A stretch of 64,000 nt of DNA from Hydractinia symbiolongicarpus (GCF_029227915.1 NC_079885.1:14271001-14335000), one strand, 5' to 3'. Positions 1 to 10,430 are shown, counted from the first letter of the stretch. Notes: generated by a model not told the origin, from the letters alone. Translations and numbers: made by a program.

Positions 1-40
1 TATGATCTTTAAAATTTGAACCATTTTTGATGTAATGTGC

Positions 41-48
41 TAATAAAT
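41..48 (+). promoter_or_regulatory. TAATAAAT box at -31 of 5S unit 1
   Basis: TAATAAAT lies 31 to 24 bases before the 5S start and sits at this distance before nearly every full gene in the window. Exceptions are unit 13 (TGATAAAT) and units 26 and 29 (TCATAAAT). Some invertebrate and fungal 5S genes depend on a TATA-like box near -30 in addition to the internal promoter, so this is a good candidate for such an element. Function is inferred from position and conservation only. Confidence 0.55.
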
Positions 49-51
49 CGT

Positions 52-59
52 AGATATCT
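52..59 (+). promoter_or_regulatory. AGATATCT palindrome at -20
   Basis: A perfect 8-bp palindrome at -20 to -13, kept before almost all units. Units 70, 75 and 106 read AGATTTCT instead. It could be a protein site near the start or part of the melting region; nothing in the sequence decides this. Confidence 0.35.
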
Positions 60-71
60 GCCCGTATGTTT

Positions 72-190
72 GTCTACGACCATACCACGATGAACACACC
101 TGTTCTCGTCCGATCACGGAAGTTAAGCATCGTCGGGCCGGGATAGTACTTGGATGGGGGACCGCCTGGGAACTCCCGGTGTCGTAGGCT
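72..190 (+). rRNA. 5S rRNA, unit 1 (reference consensus)
   Basis: Structural RNA of the large ribosomal subunit, transcribed by RNA polymerase III. The 119-nt length and the closed helix I (nt 1-9 with 110-118, one U-G pair at 2/117) fix both ends. Helix II pairs nt 16-21 with 57-62, and nt 63 is a bulge before 64/65. Helix V pairs 67-71 with 104-108. Helix IV is capped by nt 87-90 GGGA, a GNRA loop. The internal control region is visible: A box AGTTAAGCATCGTCGGG (50-66), intermediate element about 67-72, and C box TTGGATGGGGGACCGCCT (79-96). A T5 tract follows at 197-201. The sequence matches the metazoan 5S pattern. This sequence recurs exactly in units 5, 9, 15, 19, 22, 32, 36, 37, 41, 45, 47, 57, 64, 66, 67, 71, 76, 81, 83, 100, 107 and 112, so it is taken as the consensus. 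Spacer type A follows. Confidence 0.98.
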
Positions 191-196
191 ATTGAC

Positions 197-201
197 TTTT
201 T
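197..201 (+). terminator. Pol III terminator T5 after unit 1
   Basis: Five T residues start 7 bases after the last 5S nucleotide, in the context ATTGACTTTTTCACG. A run of four or more T on the coding strand stops RNA polymerase III. The same tract follows nearly all units. Unit 57 keeps only four T (31571-31574). Units 3, 26 and 29 read GAG before the tract and unit 17 reads GAA. Confidence 0.85.
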
Positions 202-202
202 C

Positions 203-235
203 ACGTTACATTATTAATCACTACGACTGTGATGT
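203..235 (+). other. Conserved hairpin between the two T tracts
   Basis: The arms ACGTTACA (203-210) and TGTGATGT (228-235) pair over 8 positions with two G-U pairs. In most units the arms are ACGTTACA and TGTGACGT (one wobble). In units 2, 6, 7, 14, 27, 30, 36, 37, 45, 47, 54, 83, 90 and 111 they are ACGTCACA and TGTGACGT (perfect). The loop is 17 bases. Pairing is kept mainly as RNA, which suggests a fold in read-through 5S precursor, though common descent of the copies could also keep it. Confidence 0.5.
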
Positions 236-238
236 ATC

Positions 239-244
239 TTTTTT
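239..244 (+). terminator. Second T tract (T6), possible backup terminator
   Basis: Six T residues 49-54 bases after the gene end, directly after the hairpin. Most units keep T6; a subset reads TATTTTTTTACG (T7, for example after units 8 and 13). After units 35, 42 and 82 a G interrupts the tract (TATTTGTTTACG), leaving at most three T. It would catch polymerases that pass the first T5. Confidence 0.5.
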
Positions 245-640
245 ACGCAATAGCCGCTGAGTAAATCAAGAAAAAGACATGATTAGAAGTTGCTTTCCCA
301 GCAAAACGGCTACAATCGTGCTGCAATAAATGCGCCACGTCGCAAATGAATGGATTACGAGCGTCAGACAAAGAAAATGGCGATGTACTTACTTTGCTAA
401 CTAACTTTGTCATATGAAAATTAAGTCTGAAAGTACCCTAAATTGCCTTCGTTGGAACTTTTTACCGGAAATCTTAAACCGCATTATTGTCGTAAAGAAT
501 CGATAGCGCTTAAAAAGAGCTTTCAAATGCACATAAACACGAACTATTTCCGATCACCCAGTCAAGAATTATGATCTTTAAAATTTGAACCATTTTCGAC
601 GTAATGTGCTAATAAATCGTAGATATCTGCCCGTATGTTT

Positions 641-759
641 GTCTACGACCATACCACGATGAACACACCTGTTCTCGTCCGATCACGGAAGTTAAGCATC
701 GTCGGGCCGGGATAGTACTTGGATGGGGGACCGCCTGGAAACTCCTGGTGTCGTAGGCT
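641..759 (+). rRNA. 5S rRNA, unit 2 (G99A, C106T)
   Basis: Full length. C106T turns the G69-C106 pair of helix V into G-U; G99A lies at the loop beside helix IV. These two changes travel together in 25 units, so this is a stable gene subtype. Spacer type B follows. Confidence 0.97.
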
Positions 760-1045
760 ATTGACTTTTTCACGTCACATTATTTATCATTACGACTGTG
801 ACGTATCTTTTTAACGCAATAGCCGCTGAGTAAATCAAGTAAGAGGCATGATTAGAAGTTGCTTTCCCTTAAAAAGGGCTACAATCTTGCTGCAATAAAT
901 GTGCCACGTCGCAAATGAATGGATTAAGAGCGTCAGACAAAGAAAATGGCGATGTAGTTACTTTGCTAATTAACTTTGTCATATGAAAATTATGACTGAA
1001 AGTACCCTAGATTGCCTTCGTTGGAACTTTTTATCGGAAATCTTA

Positions 1046-1080
1046 AAGCGCATTATTGTCGTAAAGAATCGATAGCGCTT
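1046..1080. repeat. AAGCGC/GCGCTT inverted repeat in the spacer
   Basis: The arms AAGCGC (1046-1051) and GCGCTT (1075-1080) are perfect inverse complements 23 bases apart. They recur in most spacers. They are broken in the unit 1 spacer (AACCGC) and in those reading CGATGACGCTT (for example after units 27, 30, 32, 37 and 39). Because they decay in several lineages, a strict function is doubtful. Confidence 0.4.
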
Positions 1081-1209
1081 AAAAAGAGCTTTCAAATGCA
1101 CATAAACACGACCTATTTCTGATCACCCAGTCAAGAAATATGATCTTTAAAATTTGAACCATTTTCGATGTAATGTGCTAATAAATCGTAGATATCTGCC
1201 CGTTTGTTT

Positions 1210-1328
1210 GTCCACGACCATACCACGATGAACACACCTGTTCTCGTCCGATCACGGAAGTTAAGCATCGTCGGGCCGGGATAGTACTTGGATGGGGAAC
1301 CGCCTGGGAACTCCCGGTGTCGTAGGCT
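1210..1328 (+). rRNA. 5S rRNA, unit 3 (T4C, G89A)
   Basis: T4C replaces the T4-A115 pair of helix I with C-A. G89A changes the helix IV loop from GGGA to GGAA, still GNRA. GAG instead of GAC precedes the T5 tract. Spacer type B. Confidence 0.96.
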
Positions 1329-1779
1329 ATTGAGTTTTTCACGTTACATTATTTATCATTACGACTGTGACGTATCTTTTTTTACGCAATAGCCGCTGAG
1401 TAAATCAAGTAAGAGACATGATTAGAAGTTTCTTTCCCTTAAAAAGGGCTACAATCTTGCTGCAATAAATTCGCCACGTCGCAAATGAATAGATTACGAG
1501 CGTCAGACAAAGTAAATGGCGATGTACTTACTTTGCTAACTAACTTTGTCATATGAAAATTAAGTCTGAAAGTACCCTAAATTGCCTTCGTTGGAACTTT
1601 TTACCGGAAATCTTAAAGCGCATTATTGTCGTAAAGAATCGATAGCGCTTAAAAAGATGTTTCAAATGCACATAAACACGAACTATTTCCGATCACCCAG
1701 TCAAGAATTATGATCTTTAAAATTTGAACCATTTTCGATGTAATGTGCTAATAAATCGTAGATATCTGCCCGTATGTTT

Positions 1780-1898
1780 GTCTAAGACCATACCACAATG
1801 AACACACCTGTTCTCGTCCGATCACGGAAGTTAAGCATCGTCGGGCCGGGATAGTACTTGGATGGGGGACCGCCTGGGAACTCCCGGTGTCGTAGGCT
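1780..1898 (+). rRNA. 5S rRNA, unit 4 (C6A, G18A)
   Basis: C6A breaks C6-G113 in helix I and G18A breaks G18-C60 in helix II. Two broken pairs in separate helices make this a weaker candidate for a functional gene. Spacer type B. Confidence 0.95.
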
Positions 1899-2348
1899 AT
1901 TGACCTTTTCACGTTACATTATTTATCATTACGACTGTGACGTATCTTTTTTACGCAATAGCCGCTGAGTAAATCAAGTAAGAGACATGATTAGAAGTTG
2001 CTTTCCCTTAAAAAGGGCTACAATCTTGCTGCAATAAATTCGCCACGTCGCAAATGAATGGATTACGAGCGTCAGACAAAGTAAATGGCGATGTACTTAC
2101 TTTGCTAACTAACTTTGTCATATGAAAATTAAGTGTGAAAGTACCCTAAATTGCCTTCGTTGGAACTTTTTACCGGAAATCTTAAAGCGCATTATTGTCG
2201 TAAAGAATCGATAGCGCTTAAAAAGAGCTTTCAAATGCACATAAACACGAACTATTTCCGATCACCCAGTCAAGAATTATGATCTTTAAAATTTGAACCA
2301 TTTTCGATGTAATGTGCTAATAAATCGTAGATATCTGCCCGTATGTTT

Positions 2349-2467
2349 GTCTACGACCATACCACGATGAACACACCTGTTCTCGTCCGATCACGGAAGT
2401 TAAGCATCGTCGGGCCGGGATAGTACTTGGATGGGGGACCGCCTGGGAACTCCCGGTGTCGTAGGCT
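2349..2467 (+). rRNA. 5S rRNA, unit 5 (consensus)
   Basis: Identical to the reference gene. Its hairpin has the same TGTGATGT arm as unit 1, so units 1 and 5 are close relatives. Spacer type A. Confidence 0.98.
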
Positions 2468-2917
2468 ATTGACTTTTTCACGTTACATTATTAATCATTA
2501 CGACTGTGATGTATCTTTTTTACGCAATAGCCGCTGAGTAAATCAAGAAAGAGACATGATTAGAAGTTGCTTTCCCAGCAAAACGGCTACAATCGTGCTG
2601 CAATAAATGCGCCACGTCGCAAATGAATGGATTACGATCGTCAGACAAAGAAAATGGCGATGTACTTACTTTGCTAACTAACTTTGTCATATGAAAATTA
2701 AGTCTGAAAGTACCCTAAATTGCCTTCGTTGGAACTTTTTAACGGAAATCTTAAAGCGCATTATTGTCGTAAAGACTCGATAGCGCTTAAAAAGAGCTTT
2801 CAAATGCACATAAACACGAACTATTTCCGATCACCCAGTCAAGAATTATGATCTTTAAAATTTGAACCATTTTCGATGTAATGTGCTAATAAATCGTAGA
2901 TATCTGCCCGTATGTTT

Positions 2918-3036
2918 GTCTACGACCATACCACGATGAACACACCTGTTCTCGTCCGATCACGGAAGTTAAGCATCGTCGGGCCGGGATAGTACTTGGA
3001 TGGGGAACCGCCTGGGAACTCCCGGTGTCGTAGGCT
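2918..3036 (+). rRNA. 5S rRNA, unit 6 (G89A)
   Basis: Single change in the helix IV loop (GGAA, still GNRA). The perfect hairpin and a type B spacer follow. Confidence 0.97.
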
Positions 3037-3486
3037 ATTGACTTTTTCACGTCACATTATTTATCATTACGACTGTGACGTATCTTTTTTACGCAATAGC
3101 CGCTGAGTAAATCAAGTAAGAGGCATGATTAGAAGTTGCTTTCCCTTAAAAAGGGCTACAATCTTGCTGCAATAAATGTGCCACGTCGCAAATGAATGGA
3201 TTAAGAGCGTCAGACAAAGAAAATGGCGATGTAGTTACTTTGCTAATTAACTTTGTCATATGAAAACTAAGTCTGAAAGTACCCCAGATTGCCTTCGTTG
3301 GAACTTTTTACCGGAAATCTTAAAGCGCATGGTTGTCGTAAATAATGGATAGCGCTTGAAAAGAGCTTTCAAATGCACATAAACACGACCTATTTCGGAT
3401 AAACCAGTCCAGAAATATGATCTTTAAAGCTTAAACCATTTTCGATGTAATGTGCTAATAAATCGTAGATATCTGCCAGTTTGTTT

Positions 3487-3605
3487 GTCTACGACCATAC
3501 CACGATGAACTCACCTGTTCTCGTCCGATCACGGAAGTTAAGCATCGTCGGGCCGAGATAGTACTTGGATGGCGAACCGCCTGGAAACTCCTGGTATCGT
3601 AGGCT
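3487..3605 (+). rRNA. 5S rRNA, unit 7, diverged (7 changes)
   Basis: A25T, G70A, G87C, G89A, G99A, C106T, G110A. G70A breaks G70-C105 in helix V, G110A breaks C9-G110 in helix I, and G87C changes the loop to CGAA. With unit 8 this is the most diverged full-length form and may be a pseudogene. Spacer type B. Confidence 0.93.
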
Positions 3606-4055
3606 ATTGACTTTTTCACGTCACATTATTTATCATTACGACTGTGACGTATCTTTTTTACGCAATAGCCGCTGAGTAAATCAAGTAAGAGGCATGATTA
3701 GAAGTTGCTTTCCCTTAAAAAGGGCTACAATCTTGCTGCAATAAATGTGCCACGTCGCAAATGAATGGATTAAGAGCGTCAGACAAAGAAAATGGCGATG
3801 TAGTTACTTTGCTAATTAACTTTGTCATATGAAAACTAAGTCTGAAAGTACCCCAGATTGCCTTCGTTGGAACTTTTTACCGGAAATCTTAAAGCGCATG
3901 GTTGTCGTAAATAATGGATAGCGCTTGAAAAGAGCTTTCAAATGCACATAAACACGACCTATTTCGGATAAACCAGTCAAGAAATATGATCTTTAAAGCT
4001 TAAACCATTTTCGATGTAATGTGCTAATAAATCGTAGATATCTGCCCGTTTGTTT

Positions 4056-4174
4056 GTCTACGACCATACCACGATGAACTCACCTGTTCTCGTCCGATCA
4101 CGGAAGTTAAGCATCGTCGGGCCGAGATAGTACTTGGATGGCGAACCGCCTGGAAACTCCTGGTATCGTAGGCT
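4056..4174 (+). rRNA. 5S rRNA, unit 8, diverged (same 7 changes as unit 7)
   Basis: Carries the same seven substitutions as unit 7, so the pair arose by a one-unit duplication after the gene had diverged. The spacers differ slightly (CACGTCAC after unit 7, CACGTTAC after unit 8). Spacer type B. Confidence 0.93.
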
Positions 4175-4623
4175 ATTGACTTTTTCACGTTACATTATTT
4201 ATCATTACGACTGTGACGTATTTTTTTACGCAATAGCCGCTGAGTAAATCAAGTAAGAGACATGATTAGAAGTTGCTTTCCCTTAAAAAGGGCTACAATC
4301 TTGCTGCAATAAATGCGCCACGTCGCAAATGAATGGATTAAGAGCGTCAGACAAAGAAAATGGCGATGTAGTTACTTTGCTAATTAACTTTGTCATATGA
4401 AAATTAAGTCTGAAAGTACCCCAGATTGTCTTCGTTGGAACTTTTTACAGGAAATCTTAAAGCGCATGGTTGTCGTAAATAATGGATAGCGCTTGAAAAG
4501 AGCTTTCAAATGCACATAAACACGAACTATTTCCGATCACCCAGTCAAGAATTATGATCTTTAAAATTTGAACTAGTTTCGATGTAATGTGCTAATAAAT
4601 CGTAGATATCTACCCGTATGTTT

Positions 4624-4742
4624 GTCTACGACCATACCACGATGAACACACCTGTTCTCGTCCGATCACGGAAGTTAAGCATCGTCGGGCCGGGATAGTA
4701 CTTGGATGGGGGACCGCCTGGGAACTCCCGGTGTCGTAGGCT
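4624..4742 (+). rRNA. 5S rRNA, unit 9 (consensus)
   Basis: Identical to the reference; upstream ATCTACCCG in place of ATCTGCCCG. First of the type C spacers follows, then the A55T-type unit 10. This two-unit order recurs at units 15-16 and 19-20. Confidence 0.98.
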
Positions 4743-5192
4743 ATTGACTTTTTCACGTTACATTATTTATCATTACGATTGTGACGTATCTTTTTTACGC
4801 AATAGCCGCTGAGTAAATCATATAAGCGACTTGATTAGAAGTTTCTTTCCCTTCAAAACGGCTACGATCTGGCTGCAATTAATGCGCCACGTCGCAAATG
4901 AATGGATTACGAGCGTCAGACAAAGAAAATGGCGATGTAGTTAATTTGCTAATTAACTTTGTCATATGAAAATTAAGTCTGAAAGTACCCTAGATTGCCT
5001 TCGTTGGAACTTTTTACCGGAAATCTTAAAGCGCATTTTTGTCGTAAAGAATCGATAGCGCTTAAAAAGAGCTTTCAAATGCACATAAACACGACCTATT
5101 TCCGATCACCCAGTCAAGAAATATGATCTTTAAAATTTAAACCATTTTCGATGTAATGTGCTAATAAATCGTAGATATCTGCCCGTTTGTTT

Positions 5193-5311
5193 GTCTACGA
5201 CCATACCACGATGAACACACCTGTTCTCGTCCGATCACGGAAGTTATGCATCGTCGGGCCGGGATAGTACTTGGATGGGGAACCACGTGGGAACTCCCGG
5301 TGTCGTAGGCT
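5193..5311 (+). rRNA. 5S rRNA, unit 10, diverged (A55T, G89A, G93A, C95G)
   Basis: A55T falls in the A box; G93A and C95G fall in the C box, and C95G breaks G81-C95. Three hits in the internal promoter make reduced transcription likely. Same allele as units 16 and 20. Spacer type B. Confidence 0.93.
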
Positions 5312-5761
5312 ATTGACTTTTTCACGTTACATTATTTATCATTACGACTGTGACGTATCTTTTTTACGCAATAGCCGCTGAGTAAATCAAGTAAGAGACA
5401 TGATTAGAAGTTTCTTTCCCTTAAAAAGGGCTACAATCTTGCTGCAATAAATTCGCCACGTCGCAAATGAATGGATTACGAGCGTCAGACAAAGAAAATG
5501 GCGATGTACTTACTTTGCTAACTAACTTTGTCATATGAAAATTAAGTCTGAAAGTACCCTAAATTGCCTTCGTTGGAACTTTTTACCGGAAATCTTAAAG
5601 CGCATTATTGTCGTAAAGAATCGATAGCGCTTAAAAAGAGCTTTCAAATGCACATAAACACGAACTATTTCCGATCACCCAGTCAAGAATTATGATCTTT
5701 AAAATTTGAACCATTTTCGATGTAATGTGCTAATAAATCGTAGATATCTGCCCGTATGTTT

Positions 5762-5880
5762 GTCTACGACCATACCACGATGAACACACCTGTTCTCGTC
5801 CGGTCACGGAAGTTAAGCATCGTCGGGCCAGGATAGTACTTGGATGGGGGACCGCCTGGGAACTCCCGGTGTCGTAGGCT
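5762..5880 (+). rRNA. 5S rRNA, unit 11 (A42G, G69A)
   Basis: G69A breaks G69-C106 in helix V. A42G is in the helix III loop and is shared with unit 12. Spacer type A. Confidence 0.95.
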
Positions 5881-6330
5881 ATTGACTTTTTCACGTTACA
5901 TTATTAATCATTGCGACTGTGACGTATCTTTTTTATGCAATAGCCGCTGAGTAAATCAAGAAAGAGACATGATTAGAAGTTGCTTTCCCAGAAAAACGGC
6001 TACAATCGTGCTGCAATAAATGCGCCACGTCGCAAATGAATGGATTACGAGCGTCAGACAAAGAAAATGGCGATGTACTTACTTTGCTAACTAACTTTGT
6101 CATATGAAAATTAAGTCTGAAAGTACCCTAAATTGCCTTCGTTGGAACTTTTTACCGGAAATCTTAAAGCGCATTATTGTCGTAAAGAATCGATAGCGCT
6201 TAAAAAGAGCTTTCAAATGCACATAAACACGAACTATTTCCGATCACCCAGTCAAGAATTATGATCTTTAAAATTTGAACCATTTTCGATGTAATGTGCT
6301 AATAAATCGTAGATATCTGCCCGTATGTTT

Positions 6331-6449
6331 GTCTACGACCATACCACGATGAACACACCTGTTCTCGTCCGGTCACGGAAGTTATGCATCGTCGGGCCGG
6401 GATAGTACTTGGATGGGGGACCGCCTGGGAACTCCCGGTGTCGTAGGCT
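6331..6449 (+). rRNA. 5S rRNA, unit 12 (A42G, A55T)
   Basis: A42G links it to unit 11; A55T, otherwise seen with G93A and C95G in units 10, 16 and 20, appears here alone, which suggests short-tract gene conversion or a repeat mutation. Spacer type A. Confidence 0.95.
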
Positions 6450-6899
6450 ATTGACTTTTTCACGTTACATTATTAATCATTGCGACTGTGACGTATCTTT
6501 TTTATGCAATAGCCGCTGAGTAAATCAAGAAAGAGACATGATTAGAAGTTGCTTTCCCAGCAAAACGGCTACAATCGTGCTGCAATAAATGCGCCACGTC
6601 GCAAATGAATGGATTACGAGCGTCAGACAAAGAAAATGGCGATGTACTTACTTTGCTAACTAACTTTGTCATATGAAAATTAATTCTGAAAGTACCCTAG
6701 ATTGCATTCGTTGGAACTTTTTACCGGAAATCTTAAAGCGCATGGTTGTCGTAAATAATGGATAGCGCTTAAAAAGAGCTTTCAAATGCACATAAACACG
6801 ACCTATTTCGGATAAACCAGTCAAGAAATATGATCTTTAAAGCTTAAACCATTTTCGATGTAATGTGCTGATAAATCGTAGATATCTGCCCGTTTGTTT

Positions 6900-7018
6900 G
6901 TCTACGACCATATCACGATGAACTCACCTGTTCTCGTCCGATCACGGAAGTTAAGCATCGTCGGGCCGGGATAGTACTTGGATGGGGGACCGCCTGGAAA
7001 CTCCTGGTGTCGTAGGCT
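6900..7018 (+). rRNA. 5S rRNA, unit 13 (C14T, A25T, G99A, C106T)
   Basis: Belongs to the G99A/C106T subtype with A25T added; C14T weakens the C14-G65 pair to U-G. The upstream box reads TGATAAAT. Spacer type B. Confidence 0.96.
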
Positions 7019-7467
7019 ATTGACTTTTCCACGTTACATTATTTATCATTACGACTGTGACGTATTTTTTTACGCAATAGCCGCTGAGTAAATCAAGTAA
7101 GAGACATGATTAGAAGTTGCTTTCCCTTAAAAAGGGCTACAATCTTGCTGCAATAAATGCGCCACGTCGCAAATGAATGGATTAAGAGCGTCAGACAAAG
7201 AAAATGGCGATGTAGTTACTTTGCTAATTAACTTTGTCATATGAAAATTAAGACTGAAAGTACCCTAGATTGCCTTCGTTGGAACTTTTTACCGGAAATC
7301 TTAAAGCGCATTATTGTCGTAAAGAATCGATAGCGCTTAAAAAGAGCTTTCAAATGCACATAAACACGACCTATTTCCGATCACCCAGTCAAGAAATATG
7401 ATCTTTAAAATTTGAACCATTTTCGATGCAATGTGCTAATAAATCGTAGATATCTGCCCGTTTGTTT

Positions 7468-7586
7468 GTCTACGACCATACCACGATGAACACACCTGTT
7501 CTCGTCCGATCACGGAAGTTAAGCATCGTCGGGCCGGGATAGTACTTGGATGGGGGACCGCCTGGGAACTCCTGGTGTCGTAGGCT
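7468..7586 (+). rRNA. 5S rRNA, unit 14 (C106T only)
   Basis: The only unit with C106T but without G99A: either an intermediate of the subtype or a conversion product. The perfect spacer hairpin follows. Spacer type B. Confidence 0.97.
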
Positions 7587-7598
7587 ATTGACTTTTTC

Positions 7599-7631
7599 AC
7601 GTCACATTATTTATCATTACGACTGTGACGT
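7599..7631 (+). other. Perfect form of the spacer hairpin (unit 14)
   Basis: Here the arms ACGTCACA (7599-7606) and TGTGACGT (7624-7631) are exact inverse complements. The T6 tract follows at 7635-7640. As DNA the arms also contain the half-site TGACGT known from CREB/ATF binding; that is a possible but unsupported reading. Confidence 0.5.
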
Positions 7632-8036
7632 ATCTTTTTTACGCAATAGCCGCTGAGTAAATCAAGTAAGAGACATGATTAGAAGTTGCTTTCCCTTAAA
7701 AAGGGCTACAATCTTGCTGCAATAAATGCGCCACGTCGCAAATGAATGGATTAAGAGCGTCAGACAAAGAAAATGGCGATGTAGTTACTTTGCTAATTAA
7801 CTTTGTCATATGAAAATTAAGTCTGAAAGTACCCCAGATTGCCTTCGTTGGAACTTTTTACCGGAAATCTTAAAGCGCATGGTTGTCGTAAATAATGGAT
7901 AGCGCTTGAAAAGAGCTTTCAAATGCACATAAACACGAACTATTTCCGATCACCCAGTCAAGAATTATGATCTTTAAAATTTGAACCATTTTCGATGTAA
8001 TGTGCTAATAAATCGTAGATATCTACCCGTATGTTT

Positions 8037-8155
8037 GTCTACGACCATACCACGATGAACACACCTGTTCTCGTCCGATCACGGAAGTTAAGCATCGTCG
8101 GGCCGGGATAGTACTTGGATGGGGGACCGCCTGGGAACTCCCGGTGTCGTAGGCT
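8037..8155 (+). rRNA. 5S rRNA, unit 15 (consensus)
   Basis: Gene and type C spacer repeat unit 9 six units upstream. Confidence 0.98.
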
Positions 8156-8605
8156 ATTGACTTTTTCACGTTACATTATTTATCATTACGATTGTGACGT
8201 ATGTTTTTTACGCAATAGCCGCTGAGTAAATCATGTAAGCGACTTGATTAGAAGTTTCTTTCCCTTCAAAACGGCTACGATCTGGCTGCAATTAATGCGC
8301 CACGTCGCAAATGAATGGATTACGAGCGTCAGACAAAGAAAATGGCGATGTAGTTAATTTGCTAATTAACTTTGTCATATGAAAATTAAGTCTGAAAGTA
8401 CCCTAGATTGCCTTCGTTGGAACTTTTTACCGGAAATCTTAAAGCGCATTTTTGTCGTAAAGAATCGATAGCGCTTAAAAAGAGCTTTCAAATGCACATA
8501 AACACGACCTATTTCCGATCACCCAGTCAAGAAATATGATCTTTAAAATTTAAACCATTTTCGATGTAATGTGCTAATAAATCGTAGATATCTGCCCGTT
8601 TGTTT

Positions 8606-8724
8606 GTCTACGACCATACCACGATGAACACACCTGTTCTTGTCCGATCACGGAAGTTATGCATCGTCGGGCCGGGATAGTACTTGGATGGGGAACCACG
8701 TGGGAACTCCCGGTGTCGTAGGCT
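8606..8724 (+). rRNA. 5S rRNA, unit 16, diverged (C36T, A55T, G89A, G93A, C95G)
   Basis: Same promoter-damaged allele as units 10 and 20 plus C36T in the helix III loop. Spacer type B. Confidence 0.93.
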
Positions 8725-9174
8725 ATTGACTTTTTCACGTTACATTATTTATCATTACGACTGTGACGTATCTTTTTTACGCAATAGCCGCTGAGTAAAT
8801 CAAGTAAGAGACATGATTAGAAGTTTCTTTCCCTTAAAAAGGGCTACAATCTTGCTGCAATAAATTCGCCACGTCGCAAATGAATGGATTACGAGCGTCA
8901 GACAAAGTAAATGGCGATGTACTTACTTTGCTAACTAACTTTGTCATATGAAAATTAAGTCTGAAAGTACCCTAAATTGCCTTCGTTGGAACTTTTTACC
9001 GGAAATCTTAAAGCGCATTATTGTCGTAAAGAATCGATAGCGCTTAAAAAGAGCTTTCAAATGCACATAAACACGAACTATTTCCGATCACCCAGTCAAG
9101 AATTATGATCTTTAAAATTTGAACCATTTTCGATGTAATGTGCTAATAAATCGTAGATATCTGCCCGTATGTTT

Positions 9175-9292
9175 GTCTACGACCATACCACGATGAACAC
9201 ACCTGTTTTCGTACGATCACGGAAGTTAAGCATCGTCGGGCCGGGATAGTACTTGGATGGGGTCCGCCTGGGAACTCCCGGTGTCGTAGGCT
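9175..9292 (+). rRNA. 5S rRNA, unit 17, 118 nt with loop deletion
   Basis: Reads GGATGGGGTCCGCC: the G89-A90 pair of bases is replaced by a single T, destroying the GNRA loop and shifting the C box by one base. C34T and C39A are also present. The only full-length copy of altered length; probably not functional. GAA precedes the T tract. Spacer type A. Confidence 0.92.
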
Positions 9293-9742
9293 ATTGAATT
9301 TTTCACGTTACATTATTTATCATTACGACTGTGACGTATCTTTTTTACGCAATAGCCGCTGAGTAAATCAAGAAAGAGACATGATTAGAAGTTGCTTTCC
9401 CAGCAAAACGGCTACAATCGTGCTGCAATAAATGCGCCACGTCGCAAATGAATGGATTACGAGCGTCAGCCAAAGAAAATGGCGATGTACTTAGTTTGCT
9501 AATTAACTTTGTCATATGAAAATTAAGTCTGAAAGTAGCCTAGATTGCATTCGTTGGAACTTTTTACCGGAAATCTTAAAGCGCATGGTTGTCGTAAATT
9601 ATGGATAGCGCTTAAAAAGAGCTTTCAAATGCACATAAACACGACCTATTTCGGATAAACCAGTCAAGAAATATGATCTTTAAAGCTTAAACCATTTTCG
9701 ATGTAATGTGCTAATAAATCGTAGATATCTGCCCGATTGTTT

Positions 9743-9861
9743 GTCTACGACCATACCACGATGAACACACCTGTTCTCGTCCGATCACGGAAGTTAAGCA
9801 TCGTCGGGCCGGGATAGTACTTGGATGGGGGACCGCCTAGGAACTCCCGGTGTCGTAGGCT
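9743..9861 (+). rRNA. 5S rRNA, unit 18 (G97A)
   Basis: One change at the base of helix IV (U79-G97 becomes U-A, so pairing is kept). The upstream region reads CCCGATTGTTT. Spacer type A. Confidence 0.97.
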
Positions 9862-10311
9862 ATTGACTTTTTCACGTTACATTATTTATCATTACGACTG
9901 TGACGTATCTTTTTTACGCAATAGCCGCTGAGTAAATCAAGAAAGAGACATGATTAGAAGTTGCTTTCCCAGAAAAACGGCTACAATCGTGCTGCAATAA
10001 ATGCGCCACGTCGCAAATGAATGGATTACGAGCGTCAGACAAAGAAAATGGCGATGTACTTAGTTTGCTAACTAACTTTGTCATATGAAAATTAAGTCTG
10101 AAAGTAGCCTAGATTGCATTCGTTGGAACTTTTTACCGGAAATCTTAAAGCGCATGGTTGTTGTAAATAATGGATAGCGCTTAAAAAGAGCTTTCAAATG
10201 CACATAAACACGACCTATTTCGGATAAACCAGTCAAGAAATATGATCTTTAAAGCTTAAACCATTTTCGATGTAATGTGCTAATAAATCGTAGATATCTG
10301 CCCGTTTGTTT

Positions 10312-10430
10312 GTCTACGACCATACCACGATGAACACACCTGTTCTCGTCCGATCACGGAAGTTAAGCATCGTCGGGCCGGGATAGTACTTGGATGGGGG
10401 ACCGCCTGGGAACTCCCGGTGTCGTAGGCT
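10312..10430 (+). rRNA. 5S rRNA, unit 19 (consensus)
   Basis: Third occurrence of the order consensus gene, type C spacer, A55T-type gene. TTTTTTACG follows in place of TTTTTCACG. Confidence 0.98.

Larger units (their letters stand above)
191..640. other. Intergenic spacer, representative unit (type A)
   Basis: This stretch has no gene. In order it holds the T5 tract, the hairpin, the T6 tract, a conserved ACGCAATAGCCGCTGAG block, the type A segment around 295-335, a CACGTCGCAAATGAATGG block, the CTTTGTCATATGAAAATTAA block, a GGAACTTTTTACCGG block, the region that in most units carries the AAGCGC/GCGCTT inverted repeat (spoiled here to AACCGC), and the upstream promoter region of unit 2. Other spacers have the same order and differ by substitutions and subtype segment. 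Confidence 0.85.
4624..5311 (+). repeat. Recurring gene pair, copy 1 (units 9-10)
   Basis: Consensus gene, type C spacer, then an A55T/G89A/G93A/C95G gene. The same pair lies at 8037-8724 (units 15-16) and 10312-10999 (units 19-20), at steps of six and four units. Confidence 0.85.

Noticed and set aside
360-420. Possible spliced-leader RNA on the - strand (GTAAGTAC donor-like motif after GCAAA)
   Set aside because: Spliced-leader genes are linked to 5S in some animals, so I looked for a donor and an Sm site. The donor-like motif is lost in spacers reading GTAGTTACTTTG or GTACTTAGTTTG, and no proper Sm site (A, U4-6, G) lies at the right distance.
440-475. GGAACTTTTTACCGG block as an Sm-binding site or extra pol III terminator
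   Set aside because: The T5 tract is well conserved but the flanks (AAC before, ACC after) do not fit an Sm site, and no pol III gene lies before it.
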